From: Riptortus pedestris
Lineage: Eukaryota; Arthropoda; Insecta; Hemiptera; Alydidae
Direction: 5' to 3'
NCBI GenBank assembly: GCA_019009955.1
Contig: CM032230.1
Span: forward strand, 27,656,001-27,720,000
Length of the DNA stretch: 64,000 bases
The position numbers and the translations under genes were made by a program. Below, one piece after another: positions 26,680-37,037 of this stretch. The notes beneath the pieces were generated by a model, which worked only from the letters and a program-made list of their open reading frames with translations, was not told where the DNA came from and did no database searches. Each line of letters opens with the position of its first letter. The stretch's first letter is position 1.

Positions 26680-27160
26680 CTGTTACCGCTCTAGCGGTCG
26701 CAATTTTTGTTTGATCGTTACCAAACTCGATATTTAGTCGTTTTATGTAAAAAGAAAGATCAAGTTCGTTAACGGCTGAAATCGGACCAGTGGGAGGGGG
26801 GTTAAGAGGGGAGGAATTTTGAAAATTCGAAATATCTCCGTTATTATGCGTCGGATCGAAAAATTGTATAGAATGAATCTTATTGCAAATTACATTTACT
26901 ATAAATATTATTCTATACATTTATTCTGTATCTAGAATATTAACCGAGATATTTGCATTTGTATTCTGCGTGTGGTCGGTTGGAGTCGGCTATGTTCGGC
27001 CTTTCCGCCGAGAGCTCTGGCGGCCGTTTCTGTAACTATTCGTCCCTCGAGAATAGGTTTAGAGGTTTCTTATTACTACAGTTGTTATTAGGGAGATTTC
27101 TCTATTGTAAAACTTCACGTGGGAAATCTGCTTAGTTTACGCAGCCCCTGCGTGACGGAC
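26480..27160 (-). mobile_element. Helitron-like repeat, full-length copy
   Basis: Minus orientation. The palindromic 3' end is at 26480-26506 and the hairpin 5' end at about 27139-27160. The TA tract is at 26608-26675. This is one of the best preserved copies and a good source for a consensus. The next copy abuts it head to tail. Confidence 0.8.
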
Positions 27161-27164
27161 TTTT

Positions 27165-27550
27165 TATGAAGTGTGTGGTCGGGTATAGTTCGGATTAGGT
27201 CGGCCATTTCCGTCACTACTCGGCTCAGGTGGAAGCTACTTCTAACCTTACCTGTCGTTTCTAACCTTACTTTACCTTCGTTACTTTGTGAGATTTATGC
27301 AAATACGTTCTGTTCATCTGCCCCCCCCCTTCTTTAGTTCTTGGACTACTAAAATTTGAGTTATTAAAATATAAATTATTCTTACAATAGAAGCCGTTTC
27401 AGTTGGGAATTTATTTTAATTAACTGAAAGATTTCTCATTACAGTTTGTATTTAATCACGGTGGTATTGTGTTACCAGTATGCAGATTTCTCTATTGTAT
27501 AACTTCACATGGGAAATCTGCTTAGTTTACGCAGCCCCTGCGTGGCGGAC
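27165..27550 (-). mobile_element. Helitron-like repeat, 5' half, in tandem
   Basis: The hairpin end (GCAGCCCCTGCGTGGCGGAC) is at 27531-27550 and the body stops directly at the 5' end of the neighbouring copy. Such head-to-tail joining is common for rolling-circle elements. Confidence 0.65.
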
Positions 27551-27923
27551 TTTTTTCTTTATCTCCTGGGTAGGATTGATGGACATTTGAAAAAAAGTTC
27601 GAAAATCACGTCATGAGTAGGACCGCAATAGCTGATTTATTTCATATACGTTCCCCTAAAAATGATGCTTTGGGAGATTTATCCAGAGTTACCACCTCTC
27701 TAGCCAGGGAGACCTGAAGGATTTAGACACCATTGTCACAAATGCCACTATGAGGTTGAAATCCTAGCCGATGTCTTGGGCATTTGTCCAAACAACATTC
27801 TCTTCATTGCTCGGCGACATCGCAATGTTAAACATGCTTTGAAGTAACTCATCAATGAAAAAGTCTACGAATGATTTGAGAAGGTTTGCACGATGTAAAT
27901 TAATGTTACAGTTTGCTTTGCAG

Positions 27924-28100
27924 ATGGAGATAGACTATAGGAGTGTGTGTAACTTAGCAACTCTTCAGTCGGACAAACGAGGCTTCTTTCTCAACTTTGC
28001 CGAGCTAGTAGAATCAGAGGCAGGCCCTGAATGGATCAATAAGTTTGAACAGCTTCCATCAGACAAGGACAGGATAGAAGCATGTTTAAAGGACCCTCAG
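27924..28100 (+). CDS. First coding exon, possibly SMYD4-like
   Basis: The acceptor TTTGCTTTGCAG is followed immediately by ATG and 59 open codons, closed by the donor CAG|GTATTG in phase 0. The peptide includes the stretches SDKRGFFLNFAELV, GPEWINKF and LPSDKDRIEACLKDPQ. The spacing of the G-F-F, W-I, F-x-x-L and D-x-x-R elements is reminiscent of the N-terminus of arthropod SMYD4-type SET/MYND methyltransferases, but the match is weak and from memory. No MYND, TPR or SET exon follows in the window, where the next 8 kb is transposon sequence. Either a very long intron runs through the repeats or the gene is broken. An in-frame ATG at 27855 would make the acceptor unnecessary. Confidence 0.4.
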
Positions 28101-28272
28101 GTATTGCATTATTTAAATTAAATTATACATTATGTAGGTAATGTATGCTTTGAACACGTTTTAACAATAACGGAATTTATTTCATTATTATTTTTAAAAA
28201 GCTGTGTCATTAAATAAGTTATTATAGCTGCGTAACCATTAGGGGGCCTGTAAAGAACCCTGAGAATTAAAA

Positions 28273-28921
28273 GTCCGTCACGCAGGGGCTGCGTAAACTA
28301 AGCAGATTTCCTATGTGAAGTTTAGCAATAGAGAAATCTGCAGACTGATAACACAACACCACCATAAGTAAATAAAAACGGTAATGAGAAATCTTTCAGT
28401 TAATTTTAATAAACTCCCAACTAAAACGGCTTCTGAATTGTAAGAATAATTTATATTTTAATAACTCAAATTTTAGTAGTCCAAGAACTAAAGAAGGAGG
28501 GGGGCAGATGAACAGAACGTATTTGCATAAATCTCACAAAGTAACGAAGGTAAAGTAAGGTTAGAAACGACAGGAAAGGTTAGAAGTAGCTTCCACCTGA
28601 GCCGAGCGGTTACGAAAATGGCCGACCTAATCCGAACTATACCCAACCACAGACTTCATAAAAATGCAAATATCTCGGTTAATATTCAAGATAGAGAATA
28701 AGTGTATATAACAATATTAATAGTAAATGTAATTTGCAATACGATTGGTTCTATACAATTTTTCGATCCGATGCATAATAACGGAGATATTTCGAAAATC
28801 ACCCCCCTCTAAATCCCCCCCCCTCCCTCTGGTACGATTTCAGCCATTAACGAACTTGATCTGTCTTTTTACATAAAACGGTTAAATATCGAGTTTCGTA
28901 ACGATCAAACAGCGTTAAAAG

Positions 28922-28981
<60 letters not shown>

Positions 28982-29150
28982 TTCAAGGAAAAATACGCTA
29001 TTGAAAGATGGAGCGTCAAAGGTCTCCTGATAGGTGCAATATCCCAAAAAATCTACTAGGTAGGTTCGATGGTCATTTGAAGAAAAATTTCGAAAATACC
29101 GTCATGAGTACAACCTCAATAGCTGATTTCCCTTAAGGAAAATCTGCTAA
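28273..29150 (+). mobile_element. Helitron-like repeat, full-length copy
   Basis: Same ends as the 3756 copy: GTCCGTCACGCAGGGGCTGC at the start and AAATCTGCTAA followed by T at the end, which fits CTRR|T of rolling-circle elements. TA tract at 28926-28978. It lies 170 nt after the single coding exon at 27924-28100. Confidence 0.78.
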
Positions 29151-29167
29151 TGAGCTCCGTTCAAAAC

Positions 29168-29229
<62 letters not shown>

Positions 29230-29232
29230 CAA

Positions 29233-29236
<4 letters not shown>

Positions 29237-29279
<43 letters not shown>

Positions 29280-29298
29280 GCACGCACGCACGCACACA

Positions 29299-29337
<39 letters not shown>

Positions 29338-29351
29338 ACGCACGCACACAC
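29237..29351. repeat. (CA)n/(CG)-mixed microsatellite
   Basis: A long CA array interrupted by CGCACG units, adjoining a (TA)n tract at 29171-29225. Frames through it give only repetitive peptides and are not genes. Confidence 0.95.
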
Positions 29352-29903
29352 AGAAAGAAAAACAAGTACTGAAATATATCAGAATATAACATATTAATAT
29401 TGTTGACAACTATTTACTATAACTAGTGCTGAAATTAATTATGAATCAGGATAATTTTTATCTCAATCAATCAAATTTTAGTAGTCCGAGAACATAAGAT
29501 GGGGGGGGGGAGGGTTCACCAGAACATATTTGCATTTATCTCAAAACGTAAAACTTCAATGAGAACAATATTTGGTATTTTTGCTTCAAATAATGTGCTT
29601 CAAAATAAAAAAGTCACAAAACGGCCGAAACTCTAAAAGAATTGGGATTATCCACGAACGACCTCCAGAATTTATCAGCAGTCGTTATAAAACATTGGGC
29701 AAGAATTATAAATTATCATTTATGCAAATAAAGGCACGATGCAAAACTGAACTCCTTTCCACATGGCTCTATCAAAATTTAATACAAATTACCTGTTTTA
29801 AAAAATCTTTTTAAAAAAAAAATCTTTTTTTTAACATTACCCAGTTGGCAGATTAGGAGGCTGTCCCTGAGGGGAACCCTCCAGAAGGAGGGCAGCTTGT
29901 TTT

Positions 29904-29907
29904 GTTG

Positions 29908-29986
<79 letters not shown>

Positions 29987-30003
29987 TAGATATAGATATA
30001 TAT
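29904..30003. repeat. (TA)n(GATA)n microsatellite at Penelope left edge
   Basis: About 50 nt of TA followed by about eight GATA units, ending 40 nt before the Penelope terminus. Confidence 0.95.
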
Positions 30004-30041
30004 TCTATTTTTGAGGCTGCATCGCTGGGAAGAAGTATCGT

Positions 30042-31888
30042 CATTCTGAGGATTTCGGCTATCTGCTCCAGCGGTTGGAATTTTTGTTTTGACAATTTTC
30101 AATGGAAGTGCGTCCATCTTCGTCAGGCATAAATTTGATTTGAATAGCTACTTCAATTATCATATGTTTGGAGTTTTATTTTATTTCAGTATGGCTTTCC
30201 ACGTTTCTGAAAGTATGACACCGTCCACGCCGTTTATAGTATTTGTCCTCTTATTTATTTCTAGGGCTTCCAGGACTAATCTTTTACCGAGGTGGTCCTC
30301 TCTATGTAAAACCTTTGTCTCGTCAAATTTAATTTGGTGGGGACAAATACTTGCGTGTTTGGCAATGGCGGATGTTTTTGTTCTGTTATGTTTTAGGTCA
30401 GCCATGTGTTGGTTGACTCTTGTAGCTGTCTTCTTGCCTGTCTGTCCCACATAAACCTTACCACAATCACACGGTATCATATATACTCCACTATCCTGTA
30501 ATAATTGGGTGTCTTTTGGGCTCTTTAAATATTCGTTGAATATTTTATGTGGCTTGAATACTGCTCGTAAATTATATTTTCGAAGTATTCTTGCCAGCCT
30601 TTCTGAGGTCCCCGCTATATAAGGAAGTGTAACGCTGCTTAATGGTTTAACTTGAGTATTTTCAATGTCTTGTTGAATCTTGTTGTCCAGTTTCTTCTTA
30701 ATATTTCTTAATACTCTTGTTATTTCCATTTTTTTATAGCCGTTGTGGTGGAGTTCTTCTTTCAACTGTGCTATTTCATTTTTTAAATGGGTTTCATTGC
30801 TGCACAGTGAAAAGGCTCTGTTTACTAACGTATAGATGATACCATGTTTTTGGGCTGGGTAGTGGTGGGATGAGACATTCAGATATCTACCTGTAGCTGT
30901 TGGTTTTCTGTACACAGTGTGGCTGAATCTATTATTGCCTTCCTTAATTAATAAAAGATCAAGAAACGGTAATTTCCCATTATTTTCTAATTCTATGGTG
31001 AATTTGATTTGTGGGGTGTGGGTGCGTTCATGAAGTTAAAGAACTTCATTAGTTTTTCTTTACCGTGTTGCCAAATTATGAAACAGTCGTCTACGTATCT
31101 AAGCCATAATTTGGGTTTCAATGCCCATTTTTCAAAGGCTGACGATTCGAGATCTTCCATAAAGAGATTGGCCACAACTGACGACAGGGGGCTTCCCATA
31201 GCGAGTCCTTGTTTTTGTTTGTATATGTTATTATCATATTGAAAATAACATGAAGTTAGTACTAATTAAATTAATTCTAACATCTCATTATTTAACCAGT
31301 TATTCTTTTTTACTAGGTCGATGGAGTCTTGTACGGGAACATTAGTAAATAATGACTCGACATCAAAGCTGGCTAATATGTCAGAATCCATTATTTCTAT
31401 ATTCTTTAGTAGTTCTACTAGGTGGTTAGAATTCTTAACGAACGATGGTGTGTGGCCTACGAACGGGCTCAATTTGCGGGTTAACGCTTTGCTGGGTCGG
31501 TATGTTGGTGCGCCTATCATAGATACTATCGGCCTAAATGGAGTATCTTTCTTATGGATCTTTGGTAACCCGTAAATACGTGGTATTCTTGAGCCTCCGG
31601 GTAATAAATCTTTCAAAGCTTTTAGCAGATTTTTTTATCTAAATTGCTATTTTTTAGGATCATCTTTATTTTGTTTTCAATAACTCTGGTCGGGTCTTTA
31701 ATTCCTTTTTCGTACACCAGTGGATCTAAAAGACCATTTATTTTTGTTTTATAGAAATCTATATACATAACTACTGTTGAATTGCCTTTATCGGGTTTAG
31801 TAATTATTATTTCTTTTCTACTTTTTAAATTTTTAAGGGCTGAAATTTCTTCTCGTGAAAGATTCATTTTGGGTTTTCGAGCTCTCTT
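30042..31888 (-). mobile_element. Penelope-like element, left arm of palindrome
   Basis: A 5'-truncated Penelope-like retroelement. The coding remnants on the minus strand run from RARKPKMNLS at about 31890 through RT motifs GLPKIHKKDTPFRPIVS, ASFDVESLFTNVPV, GSPLSSVVANLFMEDLE and RYVDDCFIIW, to a C-terminal GIY-YIG endonuclease (GVYMIPCDCGKVYVGQTGK). The stop is at 30181-30183. RT plus GIY-YIG is diagnostic for the Penelope class. Breaks: a stop near 31620 (ATCTGCTAA), another near 31240 (TTAATTTAA) and a frameshift near 31010. The 3' end stops at CTCAGAATG, exactly as in the right arm. Confidence 0.88.
30181..31867 (-). pseudogene. Penelope RT/GIY-YIG, left arm, broken
   Basis: Pieces: 31867-31622, 31616-31266, 31199-30993 and 30915-30181. 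The last piece is a clean 244-codon frame including the linker, the GIY-YIG domain and the conserved DHLGKRLVLEALEINKR that carries the expected catalytic glutamate. The breaks listed for the element keep it from coding a full protein. Confidence 0.85.
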
Positions 31889-33534
31889 AAAAAGGAATTA
31901 AAGACCCGACCAGAGTTATTGAAAACAAAATAAAGATGATCCTAAAAAACAGCAATTTAGATAAAAAAGCTTTGAAAGAGGTATTACCCGGAGACTCAAG
32001 AATACCACGTATTTACGGGTTACCAAAGATACATAAGAAAGATACTCCATTTAGACCGATAGTATCTATGATAGGTGCACCAACATACCAACCCAACAAA
32101 GCGTTAGCCCGCAATTTGAGTCCGCTCGTAGGCCACAAACCATCGTATGTTAAGAATTCTACCCACCTAGTAAGACTAATAAAGAATGTAGAAATAATGG
32201 ATTCTGACATATTAGCCAGCTTTGATGTCGAGTCGTTATTTACGAACGTCCCAGTACAAGACTCCATCGACCTAGTAAAAAAGAATAACTGGTTAAATAA
32301 AGAAATGTTAGATTTATTTGAATTAGTACTAACTTCATGTTATTTTCAATATGATAATAACATATACAAACAAAAACAAGGACTCGCTATGGGAAGCCCC
32401 CTGTCGTCAGTTGTGGCCAATCTCTTTATGGAAGATCTCGAATCGTCAGCCTTAGAAAAATGGGCATTGAAACCCAAATTATGGCTTAGATACGTAGACG
32501 ACTGTTTCATAATTTGGCAACACGGTAAAGAAAAACTAATGAAGTTCTTTAACTTCATGAACTCACAACACCCACAAATCAAATTCACCATAGAATTAGA
32601 AAATAATGGGAAATTACCGTTTCTTGATCTTTTATTAATTAAGGAAGGCAATAATAGATTCAGCCACACTGTGTACAGAAAACCAACAGCAACAGGTAGA
32701 TATCTGAATGTCTCATCCCACCACTACCCAGCCCAAAAACATGGTATCATCTATACGTTAGTAAACAGAGCCTTTTCACTGTGCAGCAATGAAACCCATT
32801 TAAAAAATGAAATAGCACAGTTGAAAGAAGAACTCCACCACAACAGCTATAAAAAAATGGAAATAACAAGAGTATTAAGAAGAAACTAAACAACAAGATT
32901 CAACAAGACATTGAAAATACTCAAGTTAAACCATTAAACAACGTTACACTTCCTTATATAGCGGGGACCTCAGAAAGGCTGACAAGAATACTTCGAAAAT
33001 ATAATTTACGAGCAGTATTCAAGCCACATAAAATATTCAACGAATATTTAAAGAGCCCAAAAGACACCCAATTATTACAGGATAGTGGAGTATATATGAT
33101 ACCGTGTGATTGTGGTAAGGTTTATGTGGGACAGACAGGCAAGAAGACAGCTACAAGAGTCAACCAACACATGGCTGACCTAAAACATAACAGAACAAAA
33201 ACATCCGCCATTGCCAAACACGCAAGTATTTGTCCCCACCAAATTAAATTTGACGAGACAAAGGTTTTACATAGAGAGGACCACCTCGGTAAAAGATTAG
33301 TCCTGGAAGCCCTAGAAATAAATAAGAGGACAAATACTATAAACGGCGTGGACGGTGTCATACTTTCAGAAACGTGGAAAGCCATACTGAAATAAAATAA
33401 AACTCCAAACATATGATAATTGAAGTAGCTATTCAAATCAAATTTATGCCTGACGAAGATGGACGCACTTCCATTGAAAATTTGCAGAACAAAAATTCCA
33501 ACCGCTGGAGCAGATAGCCGAAATCCTCAGAATG
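31889..33534 (+). mobile_element. Penelope-like element, right arm of palindrome
   Basis: A second copy in inverse orientation, beginning at AAAAAGGAATTAAAG inside the RT region and ending at the same CTCAGAATG terminus as the left arm. It lacks the first ~180 nt present in the left arm. Nucleotide agreement between the arms is very high by eye (few differences per hundred bases). Confidence 0.88.
31897..33395 (+). pseudogene. Penelope RT/GIY-YIG, right arm, one frameshift
   Basis: RT is open to 32889 (GLPKIHKKDTPFRPIVS, RYVDDCFIIWQHGKEK). A frameshift near 32880 separates it from the GIY-YIG part, which is open to TAA at 33395. Relative to the left arm, about four codons are missing at 31965. 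The 5' end of the RT is absent. Confidence 0.85.
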
Positions 33535-33540
33535 AAAATA

Positions 33541-33679
33541 GATATATATATATAATTCTGAACGGACCTCATTTTCGTCATCTCCTGGGTAGGATCGATG
33601 AACATTTGAAGACATTTTTCGAAACTCGCGTCATGAGTACGACCTCAATAGCTGATTTCCCATAAGGGAAATCTGCTAA
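33541..33679 (+). mobile_element. Helitron-like 3' end to the right of the Penelope palindrome
   Basis: A short (TA) remnant, ACGGACCTCATTTTCGTCATC, GGGTAGGATCGATGAACATTT and a palindrome ending TGCTAA. The Penelope pair ends 7 nt earlier, so the palindrome sits in or beside the TA tract. Confidence 0.6.
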
Positions 33680-33787
33680 AAACGTAAATTTAATAAAGTT
33701 ACAATGTTAACTATTCTTTGTTACCACTCCCTGGGGGTGGGGGAGGGTATGGTAACAGTAGATTTTGTGTTAAATTCAGAGATCGTG

Positions 33788-33815
33788 TTAGCAGATTTCC
33801 CTTAAGGGAAATCAG
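33788..33815 (-). repeat. Solo Helitron-like 3' palindrome
   Basis: TTAGCA followed by GATTTCCCTTAAGGGAAATC and AGCTATT, with no body attached. Similar solo ends are at about 9540, 12840 and 52283. Confidence 0.55.
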
Positions 33816-34429
33816 CTATTCATTCACGTTGAAGCGCTTTTAATTGATATTTGGGGAATTTGGCTGGTGGGACTGAGCAGGTTTTAATGTGAACTCCTGG
33901 GCGCTAGGAGCAAATGCAAACAATCTTATTGTGTCAGTTTTATAGTGTTGCAACAAGTCAAATGAAGAGAAACACTCAGTAGACATACTGCTATTCGAGT
34001 GAACAGTGCTGTTGATCCGTCTTGTCATGTCTACAAGAGGTTGTGTTACTTTTCCAAACCGTTCTTGTTATATCTGTGGTGAATACACTACTAAAAGCCA
34101 ACAGAGAAACATAAGTGATTTTGTTAGGAAAGTTTATTTTCCTTACTTTAAATTAAAACTTGGTGATCAAGATAATCCACGGGCCCCGCATAAGGTGTGT
34201 AGAAGATCTTCGTTTGTGTTTTAAGGATAAGAAAAATGCATTTCGATTTGGAATTCCTATGATATGGCGTGAGCAGAAAATCCATACCACTGATTGCTAC
34301 CTATGTTCAGTAGACGTAAAGGGATTCATCTCAAAAAATAAAAGAAGCATGTTATCCTAAGCCTAACTCAGCTATAAGTCCAGTGGCCCATAGCTCTATC
34401 CCACAGCCACCTCCAAGTTTGGATGAAAA

Positions 34430-35134
34430 CCCCGGACTGGCCTGGCTGGGAGGTCGGCAAATGCCGAGGGCCCCAGACCCCAAGGGGGGGGGGGGGTGAC
34501 GGGCCTCAAAGATAAAAATTAAATTTAAAAAGGCAATTATTTTATTATTAATTAACACCCCAAATAATATTTATTTACACTTGTAAATAAATCGCAGATA
34601 CATTATCTATTATTATTTATTAACGTCCACTTTTTGCAACTTAGGCTAATCGGGACGGGTTATCTACAGGTTACCACCCTTTTCTAGCCAGGGTGGGATT
34701 TTAGGACGTTATTTAATGAATTTCGTCACTAAATAATTTCCTTTGCCCAGGCAAGAATCGAACTCGCCACTCTAGGTTTACCATGTGAGATAAAGCTCAA
34801 AGCTCAAACTCGCATGGCTAACCTGAGCCCCCATTATCTATTAACAAATGTTTGCAATTGTGTTTTGTACTTCATGCTATTCTCATAGTTTTTTTTTTTT
34901 GTTTTTTTTTAAAAATGGTAATGTTTTGTAAGGAACTAATTCCTTGAATTATTATTATTAATCTAGATTTATTAATTTTTGTAATAGGCTCCAATCCTAC
35001 AATAAATATTTATATTAATTATATATGCACATTTTATTACCTCAAAGACAGCAGCTACTTGTTTTATTAATTTCAATTAAAAATATTCTTCTTAAAAACA
35101 TGCTAGTAAAAGTATTATGATGTGTGTATGTATG

Positions 35135-35188
<54 letters not shown>

Positions 35189-35270
35189 ACTAAATAAAAA
35201 ATAATTTGTATTATATGTGGTATCAAACATAATTTTGCCGAGGGCCTACAGAGCTGCCGGACTCCTGATA
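34430..35270. mobile_element. Insertion splitting the family relic
   Basis: The reading frame of the relic stops at about 34429 and resumes near 35290. The inserted block has a GC-rich left end (GGTCGGCAAATGCCGAGGGCC, 20 bases of it) and a right end with TTGCCGAGGGCC, so a direct TGCCGAGGGCC repeat marks both edges. A SINE and a (TA)n tract (about 35138-35182) lie inside. Type not identified. Confidence 0.4.
34609..34830 (-). mobile_element. tRNA-derived SINE with target duplication
   Basis: Best preserved copy. On the minus strand it starts GGGCTCAGGTTAGCC, has a tRNA-like B box GAGTTCGATTC, a tRNA-unrelated body (GGGTGGTAACCTGTAGATAA) and ends TTAATAAATAATAATA. A 12-bp duplication, CATTATCTATTA, flanks it (34601-34612 and 34832-34843), proving retroposition. 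Confidence 0.85.
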
Positions 35271-35717
35271 ATCTCCTCAAAGTGAATCAAGCTAAAATTT
35301 TTCTTTAGAGGAAGATGAAAGGCCTCAACTGTTTTCTCAAAGTGAGCTCAATAATCTAGCAAGAGATTTAGGTCTTTCATAAGATGCAGCCGAACTGTTA
35401 GGTTCTAGATTAAAAAATAAAAACCTTTTATCATCTGGCACCAAGGCTGCAACATGAGCTTGATGGCTCATTTCTTATACTCCCAAATAGACTGTTTTCC
35501 TGAAAACCTGGGAGCTTACAGTAAAGAACAGGGGAAGCGGTTTCACCAAGATATTTGTGATATCGAGAGATGGTACCAAGGAAGATGGGATGCAATATGC
35601 TTGCAGACCACTCTTGGATGCTTAAGGCAGGAAACTAAAGATGGAAATCGGAAAAGGACTCGGCAAAGTATCAAGGAAAAGAAGAAAAGGATCCATAAAA
35701 AACATGATAAATTATAA

Positions 35718-37037
35718 TATTGTTACTATATGTCTCAAAATAATGTTTCATTGGTTTTAAAAAAATATTATGTTTGATAATTTTGAATAAACAAGTGCTT
35801 TTACTAATTTTTTGTCTAAATTTGCAAAATAAAAAACCCTTGACTTCATCAATCACTTCTAAAATCAGCGCCTTCTAAAACATATAATCCAGTGAAAATG
35901 CACTGACAAAAAAGTTTTGCAGACTTGTGTAATCGATAAATACTGAACAGCTGTTCTCAGTGTTCCCTGTTCTGCCTAGTGAAACAAGGAGGCCAAGACT
36001 TCAAGAGTAACCATTAACTATCATTATAATTATTTTTTTACCAAAAGACATTATAAACATTTAATTGACATTTTAATTACTAGATTATTTTATTCTGAAA
36101 TCTAATTTTATTTGTTTATTTTTATATTTGTATAATAAAATTGATTTTGTTAGAACACGCCAAATATGTTGGGGACTTCTGTAGTTAGATCCTTCTTCCT
36201 CTCCATCTTAATACACCCCAGACCAACTTAAAACACTTAACTTCAAGAAAGGAATCATCTGAAGGCCTAATCATTTATTTGAAAATTTCCAGTAACAAAT
36301 TTAGATAATTGCCTAGCAAGTAGGAAGCAGTTCTACCTTTGGTCAAAATCCAAATCAGAGATAAATTAGTTTAATTTAAAATGAACTCCTTTCTTTGGTG
36401 CAGGTTGGAGTTAGCTAATAAAGGGCATTGTCTTTATTTCCTCCTACTCTGTTGGAAATATTTCTGATTATATAAAAATATGTATCGATTGTATGTGTGT
36501 CTCTTCCTTTCTGTGTTGCATATTTTTTTACACTGATATAGTTGTGCTCTAGATTCTGTTCCGCAATAAAGTGTGTCGACCAAGTGTTTTTAGTTTCTTA
36601 TAAATGTATTAAAAACCTTATTTCCAAGATACTCTTTGGTTTTGCTGTCTTTATTTATTTTCAGATGCCAAAGATCTAACTAGTAAATTCAAATAAATCA
36701 GCTAATCAAAGAAAGAAACATCTCATTTTCGATTTTATTTTTTTTTAAATATCTATCCAAATCCAAGTTTACAGAAACACCAGGAAAAATACGTGCGTGT
36801 ATCACTTTACATTTCCACATGAGACTAACCAAAGTAAAGGCATCAGAAAGATCTACTCAAAGTTAAGGAGAGGCTCCATGCAGTAATGATCACGACTGAC
36901 TGGATAATTTACCAGCTTTTGAACGTATAAGTACTATTAAATGCAACTCCAGTATTACCAGACATGGGGATCTTGACAAAGGATAGTGTTGTATGATAGT
37001 TGGCCAACATAATCAGATTATGAGGTAGTGATTCATT
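35718..37037. other. AT-rich intergenic DNA
   Basis: Between the family relic and the last exon of the CFAP97-like gene. It would hold that gene's 3' UTR. No other feature seen. Confidence 0.5.

Larger units (their letters stand above)
33990..35717 (+). pseudogene. Relic of an uncharacterised arthropod repeat-protein family
   Basis: Starts at ATG 34027 with MSTRGC and RSCYICGEYTTKSQQRNISDF, then KLGDQDNPRAPHKVC. After a frameshift near 34195 it continues with FRFGIPMIWREQKIHTTDCYLC and YPKPNSAISPVAH (to about 34425). A foreign block (34430-35270, containing a SINE) interrupts it. It resumes with LFSQSELNNLARDLGLS, AAELLGSRLKNKNL and IDCFPENLGAYSKEQGKRFH, and ends KKKRIHKKHDKL. I recognise this as a multicopy protein family seen in many arthropod and cnidarian genomes, with a paired-cysteine N-terminus and no known function. 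The central part of the protein is deleted. Confidence 0.6.

Noticed and set aside
28926..30117. Open frames through (TA)n and (CA)n tracts
   Set aside because: They encode only YIYI, HTHT or CVCV repeats from microsatellite translation; no gene evidence.
33448..33500. Hammerhead-like core (CTGACGA ... GAAA) near both Penelope 3' ends
   Set aside because: Penelope elements can carry hammerhead ribozymes, and CTGACGA plus GAAA with an ATGG/CCAT stem is present, but the sequence before the core does not pair with that after the expected cleavage site, so stem I is missing. A covariance-model search would settle it.
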